Positions 29,246 through 41,200 of a DNA stretch of 60,000 nucleotides are shown in pieces. The notes under the pieces were generated by a model. The model saw nothing but the letters and a program-made list of their open reading frames with translations, did no database searches and had not been told where the DNA came from. Positions within the stretch are counted from its first letter, which is position 1; every line of letters starts with the position of its first letter. The stretch is from assembly GCF_963678635.1 (NCBI RefSeq), contig NC_087063.1, forward strand, positions 42,982,759-43,042,758, in the 5' to 3' direction. Both the position numbers and the translations under genes were made by a program. Origin of the DNA: Symsagittifera roscoffensis. Lineage: Eukaryota; Xenacoelomorpha; Acoela; Convolutidae.

Positions 29246-32200
29246 TTAGTGTGTTTCTTTGTGACATGTATCTGTACATTTGCGAGATATCCAGTTGGCC
29301 AGTATTCCGATTAGTCTGATCAACAGAACGCCGAGCTCGATCACAGAGAGCACACTCCACCCGAGGAACAGTCCCAAGGATCCCCCGAAACTACTGAGGG
29401 ATGAATTGATCGTATTCGATTTCACTTCGGTACTGCGCTGAATCAAAAATTAGATTTTACACTAAAATTTTTTTTGAAGTCCTGGCGTTGCGAACTGATT
29501 TTAACGTAATTTGTAGTTAGTCAGCCTTGTTGATTTCTCGAGTTATCTGGTAGTTTTTGAAGCAGAATAGCCGAAAATGCCAATAAATAAAGCTTATTTT
29601 CCCCATAAACTTCTGAACCCCCTTCACCCAACCATCGAAAAAGTGATTAACTTCCTGTTTTGACGTATCACAAGTGAAGAAAAAAAGCAATAAGGAAAGC
29701 GCTGTATGACAATTTTTCACATCGAAATCCTGGGTCTGCAATAATGTTACCTCTATTCGGAGGTCGTTCAGGTACAGTCTCACTTTGAGAAAGTTTTCCG
29801 CGAAAGATTTTCTAATGGTTTCCACTCCAATATCAGGCTGCGTCAATGTGTTGTAGAGGAAGCTTTTAAGGAGTTCGCTCATATTGAGTCGGTTCAACTC
29901 ATTAACCAATAGGAGGGTGCTCTGAGAGCTAGGCCATGTCGATTGTGATATGGACAGTTTGTAGTCCAGCTCTATGCATGCTTGTTGGCAGAAAAACATC
30001 GAAGAGGTCGAGCAGGGGCTGCAAATATTTTTCCCATAAAATTCAGCTTGCTCGATCTGATTACTCTATCATAGTCATTTTAAAAGAAGAAGAAGAATTA
30101 TTGTTCATATCCTGAGAGGACAGCCAACGAACCTACTAGGGTTGCACACAGCTGCCCTTCAACCATAATCGACAAAAATAAAATAAACATTCAAATAACA
30201 TTAATGAGTTTAAAATACTTTGGAAAAACTATTTTAAAAAATCCGTAATTGCATATTCTGTAATTTAGAACTCTAAATGTTAGCAGTACGTTATTTTGGC
30301 TGGCCGCCTGAAAGTTTCGATCTAGCATGCTTGTGGTTTTTTCACAGATTACGAAAACTTTTTTCAAAACTTCAAATAAAAAATCGTTTGTGCAGGACCT
30401 AGTACCCTGTTAAATTAAAATTTTTGAGTTTGTTTACTATTTGGTAAATGCATCTTCTAACTGAGCCAGGTCCCTATAGCCTGTTTAACACTCGCACAGC
30501 AGGATACATGCTTTTCAGTCAGCGGACACCCATGCTGCAGTAACCAGTGAATAAGTACAAGAATGGTTCAGTTTAAGATAATGGATATGCAAACTGAACC
30601 CGAAATAATGGATATGAAACCATTGGCAAAACCGCGATATAGTATAAGTAATGAGGTAAATTGAGATCCGAATCAATTAAAAACAAATTTGGAAAGCATG
30701 TTGCTTTCTAAGACTAAAAGATCCTTTGAGCGATGTACAACTATTAAAAACTGAGCTTCTTTCGAGCTTTGAACCTCTAGTGGGACCAATTTATTGTTTG
30801 CAACAAAATGAACAGCTTAGATCCTCCGTGTTTAATTGAGATTTTTTTGCATATTAGTTTTTTTTTAAAGTATTATCAAAAGCCCTTTTTTTCGATGATC
30901 TGCATTTCGATTATTACTTCGAGTTTATTTAAATTATTTGATCGATCGCTTTTTGCCTTAACACTTGATGTTTTCTGAGAAAAAAAAATTGTTCAAATTA
31001 TCTTCTTTTGTAAATTGTGGATGCGTAAAAGGGCATTTTAGCTTAGTAAGCATATGTGAGGATACCGTATTGAAAAATAGACTAAAAATTGCAATCATAG
31101 TAACACGGTAACAACTTTCGCGGAACATAATGCCTAATTTCAGATGCAATGTGCTTAAGTAATCTATGTGCTTGCGTTTCAATGTGCTCACGGAAATTTA
31201 GTTTTGAATCAAATTTATTCCTAGATGTTAGCGAGAAAAGTTTCTACTTATCAAAAAAAACTGGAACTCAAGTAGCGCTTTTTTTGTTATATTTACTTGT
31301 GTTGTTTTTTCATAGATTAAACTTAAATTACTTGCTTTTAACCACTGAGAGACTTCTCCCAATTCCTTAATAATTTCTCGAATTACCTATCGTGTTTTTA
31401 ACTACGATGTTAAACCCTATTTCCCCTGTCAATTTTTGCTGATATGCGGTTTTAAAATGCTATTTAATGCGAGTTGTCGTTTCACCGCATGCAAATTGCC
31501 GTAGGAACAATATTTTTATCAAGTTTTAGAGCCCTTATGGTTTGTTGTGACTTACAGATGTCGGTTCTTCATGCACTGCAATGTTTCAGGGTCCCTAAGA
31601 TTGCATATTTGAGCGTCTTCTCTTATGAGGTATCCGGTGTAGTCTGAGATACAGCCACAGTTGTCCAGGTAGTCCTTCTGACACCACAGATTGTCACACA
31701 TGTCCTGGTTGTAGGTGAAAAGGGATACACGACTGTGAATACCCATCTCTGCAACAATAAATGGAATAGTTTTCATGGATGAACAAAACAAAAAATGATA
31801 GCCGGTTGCTGTTTGAGTTTCACAGAAGTTCAAAAATAAGAGAAAACATGAAAAAATGGTCAATTGGCTAATAAATTAGGTAAGAAACTGCAGAATGAGA
31901 GGTAATTATAGAAAAATTGATTTTAAAATTGGAGCAGATTTAAGTTTAGTGTTATCAAATATGAGTTGACAGTGTCATCAATTTTTGCGAAGTTCAGACC
32001 AGTTTTCTCGACACAAAACATTTTGAATTAGGTGACTAAAACAGATTAAAGTTTTTTCTCATACAAGCTCAAATGCCATAATTTAACGTCATATGGCCTC
32101 GAGTGATAAATCACATTAGTAGTTATGGGTCGAGCTGAAATGAAAAGTTCTGGAAAAAATGCTTTGTTGTAGATGAGAAAAATTCTGAATATTTTGCTTT

Positions 32201-35200
32201 TTACACAAAATTCGAACGAAGGACCGAAAAGTTGATGATTTGGGGCTTTGTTAAAAGCGGCAAATATTTTATGATGCAAAATTATTACGCTTGCGATTAG
32301 CAAGCATTATCAAGCTGGAATATAGACTTTTTTCCAGGTTAACAACTTGTTTAACAGAATCATTTGAATCACTTGTATCTTGGTTCATAAGAATTCAAAT
32401 TTCATTGCGTTCCCACTTTAGCCTGGAGGTAATGATTATGCCTTGGACGGCAAACGTCCTGGGTTCGAATCTGAGTAGGCCCTGTTTTTTTTTTTCAAGC
32501 GGGAAATATTCTGTTTCAACTTCAATTGTCGGCCAATTATTTGTCTGCTGATTTTTTGTCGGCCTAGTTGTCATATCTTGGAATCGTCTTTTTTTTGCTA
32601 CGAGCATTTTTCATTAATGTTGCCTTTAGTGTTTGGTTTGCTCCTACAATAAGTAATTTTACTTACCTTGACTTCGTATTTCCTTGTTTGTTTTTTTTTC
32701 ATCGGCCTAATAACCTAATAACCTAATTTCGGGTCCTTTGAATAGAAGCACAATTTAAACACTTTCCTCCGCTTTTTCAAGTTGGTTGTATGTTTACCAA
32801 TTAGTTTGTTGAAAGATTTTTTTTATTATGGAATATTATTTTCAATTATATTGGAAAAGTTTTAATTTTTCTCCGAAACTTCTACTGGTTTTCGAAAAAG
32901 GGATATCAATCGAATGCCTGTATGCTCGCCTAGAGTCTTTTTTTCTTTTGTGCCTCTATGCTCGTCTAGAGTGTTTTTTTCTTGATTTTTCTGTCTACAG
33001 CTTTCGAAAATGTCTGTAGGGAAGTATTTAACCCATATTTTTGTGAGGGAATATTTGACCCATGTTTTTGATTTTTTTTTCTTCTTTTTTTTTTCGAAAA
33101 CTACGATCAAATTAGAATATTTACGTTCAATGAATGAAATTGTTCTGAAAAACTCCCTGTGTATGCGGCCACTCAAAGTTTTGCTTACACAAAAAGTTGT
33201 TTCCCTCTCAAAAGTCAAATTTTTGATTTTGTCCTTTTTAAAACTTTTTGAATATTCTCGAAGTTTTCCTTGCCATATCTGAGATTTTGGGTTCAATTCG
33301 AAGAACGCGTTGTAAGAAATTCTTTTGATTATGCAACTAAGCATAAGTTTTTGGACACCAAAAGTTATGACAGTCGGATTTTTTGACCGGCCAAATCTGA
33401 TTTCAAAGGCTTAATCGAGTTGACAGGCTGTTGAAAATCTGTTTTTAATTGGCTATGCCTAGTTTGTTTCAGAAAAAGTTTATGGCCTTCAAAGAAGTCA
33501 AAGCGTAGAAACTTATACAGTTTTTTGGAAAATTTTTTTATTTTACGCGAAAACCACCGTACCAATTCTCAGGTTGCGTGGAATCGAGAAACTCGGTTTT
33601 GGGAATCTTCTAGTTTTTTCAACATTTAAATTTTTTTCGACTTTTTTTCTTTGTTTGTGTTGTATCGAAAATGGTGCGAAGCTCCGCTTCGCCTCTTTGT
33701 CAAAATATATTCTAGCTAAAATTGTTTTAAATAGCTCATCGAAGCAAGTAAAACTTACATTAAATTCAGGGTAAAAAAGTCAGAAACTGCTTAATTTGTT
33801 TTGTACAGTAACTGTACATTGTTTCCGTCTGTGCTTGATATAATTACCATCTGGCCATTCGGATCGGCATTTGCTCAAGTCACGTTCCCTTTCGAAGTAT
33901 CTCTGGCCTATGCCGATGCTGTACATTTTGCCATTCTCGAGAGAGATCGGATCCATAGCAGTAGGGGGCACCTCGGACAGGGTGGCCAATTTAAAAAACT
34001 TTTTGCAATAGATTAACTGCTTCAAATTGAGCCATTTTGTACTTTTTCTCTTTTAGTCATGTTCAACTGCTTTTAGAAATGTATGGTTTTCATTGTGTGA
34101 AAAAGGTTTTCCTTGCGTGAAAAAATAATGGCAAGAAATAATTGAAATGGTTTTTGTAGTGTTATATTTGTAGTTTGGCCATTCTGACATCGGGTGCATC
34201 GTGTATGAATAGGTCGACTCCCACTTCGGGGGTCAGTGTCCCCATAGAGTGAACTGTGTCCAGGAACAGCGTGAGCTGCAGTCCACTCTCCGAGCCAGTT
34301 TGGAAAGTGGGTCTGTCTGCGGTGAATGTGTAACACCTATAAAATACGCCGCATAGAGTATTTAATGTTGCGCAAAAATGACAATGAGATAAGCTTTAAA
34401 TTTATTTCAGCTGTGAGTTGATAATTGTTATAGTTTATTTTCTCTCATCCCTCCGACAAATGACTAACAGTTTATGGTTTCTTTGCATTAAGCTCTTCAT
34501 GTATGAACAAAATACACGTTCTCTGATTTCGCTGTGGATTAAGTCAATAAAAAGTTCTGCATTTGAAATCATATCTTCTCTCGGTATGCTTCCATTGAAA
34601 TATCGCGGCTTAGAATTGATATAATGAATTTTTCAAACCTCGCAGCTGTGTTGATTTTTTGCTGTTTTTCCTGTAGTCATTATTCATACTTTTTTAATAA
34701 TCGATAGAATATAATTAATTTTTGCTACTCTCCTCCCGTATGTGGCACTGGTGCTTTCGAGGAAGTTCGATCGGTTGCAGTAGTCTGTGTTGTACATGCA
34801 CTCCACCACGAACTCCTCCAAGTTCAGGCCTAGAGTGGACATCTGGCCCCAGCTCATACCTACCAGAGTACCTGGAAAACAGAACTGCTGTTTAGGCAAC
34901 AAATCTATTATATATTTAAATGCGGGCTTCACTATCTCGCCATATTTAAATAATTTCAACGTAATATTTTTGCATGTTTAATGAAAGGTTTTTTACACGT
35001 TTAAGCTATATCCTATATTGCAATGGTTAAGATTTTTTTTTCAATTTTCCAGTTCGATGTCAAGGATTATTTTATCAATTTTGAAATTAGCAACCCAATG
35101 GTAGGATGCTATAAGGATTCCCCAGGGTTGCAAATTTGGTCGCCGTATCTGAATAATGAAATCCTTTTAGCTAACGAGATACGGCTATTTTTGAGATTTT

Positions 35201-38200
35201 TCAAAAAAGTCTAGAAAACTTGAATTTGAAAAATTTCACGAAATTTGATGTTCTCAAACCTGTAGTTGGGAGTTCTCAGGGTAAACTCAGGGATTGTGAA
35301 TCTTGCCTCCTAATCTCACCTCTCAAATCCTTGTAGTTTTCGAGATATGACGTTTTTAATGATTTTTCAAAAACTTTCAAATTATTTAGATTTAAAAAAT
35401 GACTGCTCAAATCCTTGTAATCTTCGAGTTATGACGTTCTCTAAGTTTTTCAAAGAATTTAGATATAAAATTTCACAAAATTTGAAGTTTCTATCTCTAA
35501 TAGTGAGGCTGTGTCAGGGTACACCCTTGAATTGCGAATTTCCAGAGAACATAAATTTATTTTTTTCTACTAAATTTGAAATTCCCGCTTTTGTAGTGGG
35601 GGCTGTCAGAGTATTCTGAGGGTCTCAGGGGCTGCGAATCTTGCCTCTAAATATGACTGCTCAAATCCTTGTAGTTTTCGAGATATGACGTGTTTTATGA
35701 TTTCTTTATAATTTTTCAGACAATTTAGATTTTAGAAAATTCAGAAAATTGGAACTTCCGACCTTGTAGTTTTGTACTGCGAAGGTGCTCTCACGAGCTG
35801 CAAGTCGCCAATCTTGCTTCCAAATGCGACTGCTCAAAATGCTCTTACTTCCGAGATGTGACGTTTGTTGTCTTTTTTTTAATTGTTCAAAGAACTTAGT
35901 TTTAAAGGGTTTTACAAAACTTGAAGTTCACATCTCTACATGAAGCTCTTCCATTGTACTTCTAGGAGTTGCGAGTTTTGCCTCCAAATATGACGGCACA
36001 AATTTTTGAGATATGACGCTGTTTGGGAGTTTTTTAAAAAATTCAGAAATTATAAATTTAATTTTTTGTTTCAAATTTTCAAAATACCAACCCAGCACTT
36101 GGGGGCTGTCAACGTAATCTCAGGGGTTGCAAGTCTTGCCTCCAAATGTGACTGCTCAAATCTTTGAAGATTTCCAGATATGACGTTTTTTGTGATTTTT
36201 TCAAAAAAAAAAAATTTTTTTACAAAAAACTGATTTTTTTTTCAATTTGAAATCCCTATTCCTTTAGTTGGGGGCTGTCAGAGTGCACTCAGAGGTTGCG
36301 AATCTTAGCTCCAGAAGACTGCTCAAATTTTTGTATTTTTGAGATATGACGTGTTTTGTGATTTTTTTTTAAATTTGTGTTAATAAGTTTTGTGATTAAA
36401 GGTGCTCTCACGAGCTGCAAGTTATAAATTTTGCATTCATTGTATAAATTTTGCATTCAAATTTTGTCATTTTCCGAGATGCGACGTTTTTTATGTCATT
36501 TTAAATTTTTTTCAAAGAACTTAGCAGAATTTTATGGTTTTTCAAAACTTAAGTAAAAAAAACTTCAATGAAATTTTTTTAACAAAATTTGAAATTACCA
36601 TTCCTGTAATTGGGCGCTGTCAGAGTTTACTCGAATGATACAGATCTTATTTCCAATATCTACGGTTTTTCACAATTTGTTGAAAATTGAAAGCACCATT
36701 TTAAACGTTAATGTCCGTATAAACATTACCTGCAGCCTTACTTTGAAATTTTCGGAAGTCCCATAAAGCTGCTTGTTTTAAAATATATACCTAATTATAG
36801 GTTTTACTAGAGGGTTTTCAGAAATTTTTGATTTTTTTCTTTCATTTAGCTGAACATTCTTTTTTTCGGTTTGAACTTTTGAGTTCGTTTTCAAGTTCAA
36901 TTTCCAAGAGGAAGTATTCTTAACCGCCCAAAGTAAAAATGGAAGTGGTGCGAAATATCGAATTTTTTTGTTCGTAAGTGTATTGAATTTTAAAAACTAC
37001 CTACAGAATGTAAGCATTCATCTTTATCCCGTTATTTTTAAAAACCGCATCAATCAACGGTTCTGGAAATTACAGGATATTCAATTTGAGATGAAGTATG
37101 CATATTCATTACATAGCTGCTTTCTGCTTTTTCTTTAAGATCATAGACCGTCCGTTTTTTCGAACTGTCAGTCTGAGTTTTAGGCTTAATGAATGCTCGG
37201 AGGCGCTGCAGAAACAGGGATTAGCTAACTTCATTTCCATTGATGCATTTACTAATTATTTAGTACGCAAGAGAATCATATCAGTGTTTGATGATCCAGC
37301 CAAAGGGATTAAAATAAAATAGCTGGAAAAGAGTCAGTGATGCCAAGAAAACAGAGAAATAACTGACTTCTTTCTAAAAATTTTTCATTTTTCGAACTTG
37401 AACAAATATATGGATTTAAAGCTTCTTCAATTTCAATAATAATTTATGATCGACACTTTTTTAAATAAAATTAACCCCGCTTGAGAAAACTGGATGAATA
37501 AGTAAATTTTTTGTTCCTCTAGGAAATCCGAATATTAAAAACCTCTTTCGAAACCAGAAATCGATCACATTTTTAGTGACTCTTACTTTCTTGCTGTTCG
37601 ATAGTTCCTTTTAGCAAAAGAAATGAACCGAATTTTAGAAAAAAAACTCAAAAACGAAACCGCGAAATATCAAATTTGAGCGTGAGCAAATTTTAAGAAT
37701 TCTTTCTGCAAAAAAACAAACGAAAAAAAATCATTGCGTACTATATAGAATCTTCACAGCTTTAATTGACTCGTAATAAAAAGTTATTTAAACCAGCTTG
37801 TCGACTCCAGTTTCAGCGCTTCGAACTCCTGCACTTAACGTTTCTTTATTTTTACGCAGATGTACAATGTTTTCGAGCTACCTAGACTTCGAGCTGTGTT
37901 AACACAAGCGAAGCGAAGTGTATTATTACGAACCTACTTTTTTTCAACCTAAGTTGTAAATAAAAGTGCTCATTAGTGGAACTTTTGGTATATTTCAATT
38001 TCATCAAATTTAAGCGTATTTAAGCATATGTAATTTAATAGGATATAGTGTTGGTTTATTTTTGGATAGTGTTAGGTCCTGTTTGAAAACAACAGGTTTT
38101 ATGGAAATGTATGGGATTTGTTAATTTTTTTGCGATGCTTAGAAAAAATTTTGAACTTTTTGCAAAAGTTTTATTTTTTTTTCTCAAAAATTACTGAACC

Positions 38201-41200
38201 AGTTTTCAAAACAATGGTGTCATTGGAAAAACTGGCTGATATTCTATGTGCCTGCATATTTTGCTAGTCTCTTTTCAGTTTACACCACGTTCTACGGCTT
38301 TCGAAAGTTTCAGTAGGGGGATTTTTGACTTATTTGATTTTGAGTTTGGTCATTTTCTCAAATAATAAATGCATAAATCTGAGATGAACGTTTAAACTAC
38401 AGAACTAACAATTGGGATCTATCCTTCTGAAGCGGCCATTCCCTAAATTCGGAAGAAAAAAGTTATGGCCTCAAACAGTCCCATTTTTTGACATTTTGAA
38501 TAATTTTTAGTTTTTTTTGACTTTTTTCAAAAACTACCCTGCCAAATCGGAGAATACGAGTTCAACCGGAAGAAAAAACGTGGTAAGCGAATCTTCCCTG
38601 CGCAAGCGGCTATGCCCTGTGTTTTGAAAAAATATGGCCTTTGAAAATGTACAATTTTTGAAACTTTGCCCGTTTTTTTTTCATCAAAGTTCTCGAAAGC
38701 TACAAGATAAAGCCGATATTAAGGATTCAATCTAAAAATCAGGGCGTGGAAATCTTCTCTGCATACGAGACTATTTCCATGCTTTAATAGAGAAAATTTT
38801 GTGAATTTAGGAAAAGTCAACTTTTTCGATTTTTTATCGTTTTTTAGATTTTTTTTTCGAAAACTACCCAGCCAAATCTGAAATAATGAATTCAGTTGAA
38901 AGGTTGAATTCAGTTGTTAAGTCCATTTTCAAAATTACGCATTTCGGTATCAGTACATAATATGATCAAAATATTAAAACATGTGAATCTAGCAAAATCT
39001 GTGCAACTAGTTTTGAATTCAGTTGTTTAGTCCATTTTCAAAACTACGCATTTCGGTATCAGTACAAAATATGATCAAAATATTGAAACATGTGAATCTA
39101 GCAAAATCTGGGCAACTAGTTTTTCTTCCAAGCGTCTATGGCGGGATGCTAAGGAAGTGGAAATCCTAATCAATCGGTAGGAGATCCAAACCGGAACATT
39201 GAAATAGTTAGTTTTTTGGTCGACTTTTTCCTGCATCGCATTGGCAATTTGATAGAAACTGCAGCTGCTTTATTGGTGGCTAGTGTTAGTAAAATTACAA
39301 GCGGTCATGAAGCAGATAGGGGAACGTGTTATTACCAAGCCTTGCAAAAAAGTTTCTCTAGGTGTCTTTTTAACCTTTTCCTTATTTCACTTTGTTTTGC
39401 CTGTTTAGAGATCTTTTTTGCATTTTCCTCGCTTGTGTTTGGGAAGAGCAGCTACGCCTCTGTGTAATGTTTTTTACCCTTGCGATAAATAAGTGTATTG
39501 CAACAGGGTACTAGACTTTTTTCCCGTAAATAACTTAAGTCACAGAATGGTCGACCTAGGAATGGTAATTTTCAAGACGTGCTCAATTTCTCGAAAGTTC
39601 AAATAAAAGTACCTCATCTAGGTAGTTAAGATATTTGGTGGAGTACTACTGGGACAGTGATTATTTTCACAAATGAATTTATCGAAAAATGTTACTGTTT
39701 TTTTTCGGTTTCGTGGTTTTGGGCTAGCTTCCCTCAGTTCATTTTTCGTTTTTTTAAGTATCATTATTATTATCTGATGGTTTTATTTATCAAACTAATT
39801 TGTAAAGCATGTATTTTATTTTTTTTTATTGTTGAAAGTTGTCATTTTACCACGTCAGATTTTGAATAACTTTGACGTTTTTTTCGACTAAATGGTTTCA
39901 GCTGATGTTGCGTCGGCTTAGTCAACTTATATTTTGTAATTTTGAGGGTAAAAATTTCCTGTTTGACAAAATCAAGAATTTTGAAAAACTATGGGATTGT
40001 GTTTTTTATTTCTACTTTTTTGAGACTTTTTCGAAGTTTTTTTCACGTTTCAACAAAAATTTTAGGTCAGTAGAAACCTATCTACCGAAATTTCAAAAAA
40101 AGCATATCAATGAAAAGAGCGCTTACTACCCTGTGTGCCTGCTTAACCCCCTTGTATCTTTGTACTGTACCCTACTGTCTGCAGCCTTCGAATAAGTATG
40201 TGGGGAATGTTTGACCCATATTTTTGGGATTGTTTTTTTTTCTTTTACTCGGTAACTTTTCTATCAAATGTGAGTTTTTGGGTTAAATGGATAGACCGCG
40301 TTATGGGAAGTTCAACTGCATGGCAGCTACCCCCAATATTTTACAAAAAGTTATGGCCCTCGGAAACGTCAATTATTGTTTTTTTATCGTCTTTTGAAAT
40401 TATTTTCGAAAGCGAAACTCTCAAATCTTTTGATTTTGCTTTCAATCGAAACAACGATTGGTTTTTGTACCGTCTTTTTAAACTGTTTTCGAAAACGAAA
40501 CTCTCAAATCTTGAGTTTTTGCTTTCAATCGAAGCATCTTCTGCTCAAGCGGCTACGGCTCACTCAAAAAGGTATGATTCACGGAAAAATCAGTTTTTTA
40601 GTTTTTGACCATTTTTTGGAAACTTGACTTTTATCGGAAAGTGATAGATTTCGGACTTTTATCGAAAAGTGATAGATTTCGGAAAGACAAGTTTTTGAAC
40701 TTATCATAGTTTTTAGAAACATTTTGCTTTTCATAGAAACTATCCTATGAATTTTGAGATGTAGGGTTCAATCGAAATAACCGGTTGCGAGAAATTTTCC
40801 TTCAGAATTGGCGACTCCTCATTTTTTGTGATGAAAATTTTATGTTTTTGGGAAGATAGAAATTTCTTAAAAGTTTTCACTTTTCTCATTTATTTTAGTA
40901 GAAGCAACTAAGGTTTCGGGTAAAGTCCAATTTTTGAATTTACCCCTTTGATCCAGGATAAGTAAAACAAACTTATTTTTTTATTGAGAATGTTTTGGTT
41001 TCTTTAAATTTTTCTTTAACTTATTTTTTCGACTTCTTTTTTATGCTTGTGTTGTATCGCAAGTGGTGCGAAGCTCAGCTTCGACTCTGTCTCTAATGAT
41101 GTATTTCTTGTAAAGCTAGTTTCATTACTTGCTTTTTTTTTCATAGTTTGTTATTCTATTAAAGGAGTTAAGCATTTCTCTCTCTCTCTAATGATTAGAC

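Noticed and set aside
34073-34336. Minus-strand frame beginning HIHRRQTHFP as a protein
   Set aside because: It is the wrong frame of DEG/ENaC exon 8; the neighbouring frame gives the conserved CYTFTAD and FIHDAPD words.
37098-37322. Possible exon with ISVFDDPAKG
   Set aside because: There are no clear splice sites, no family match, and it is plus strand inside a minus-strand gene's intron. Kept only as a remark.
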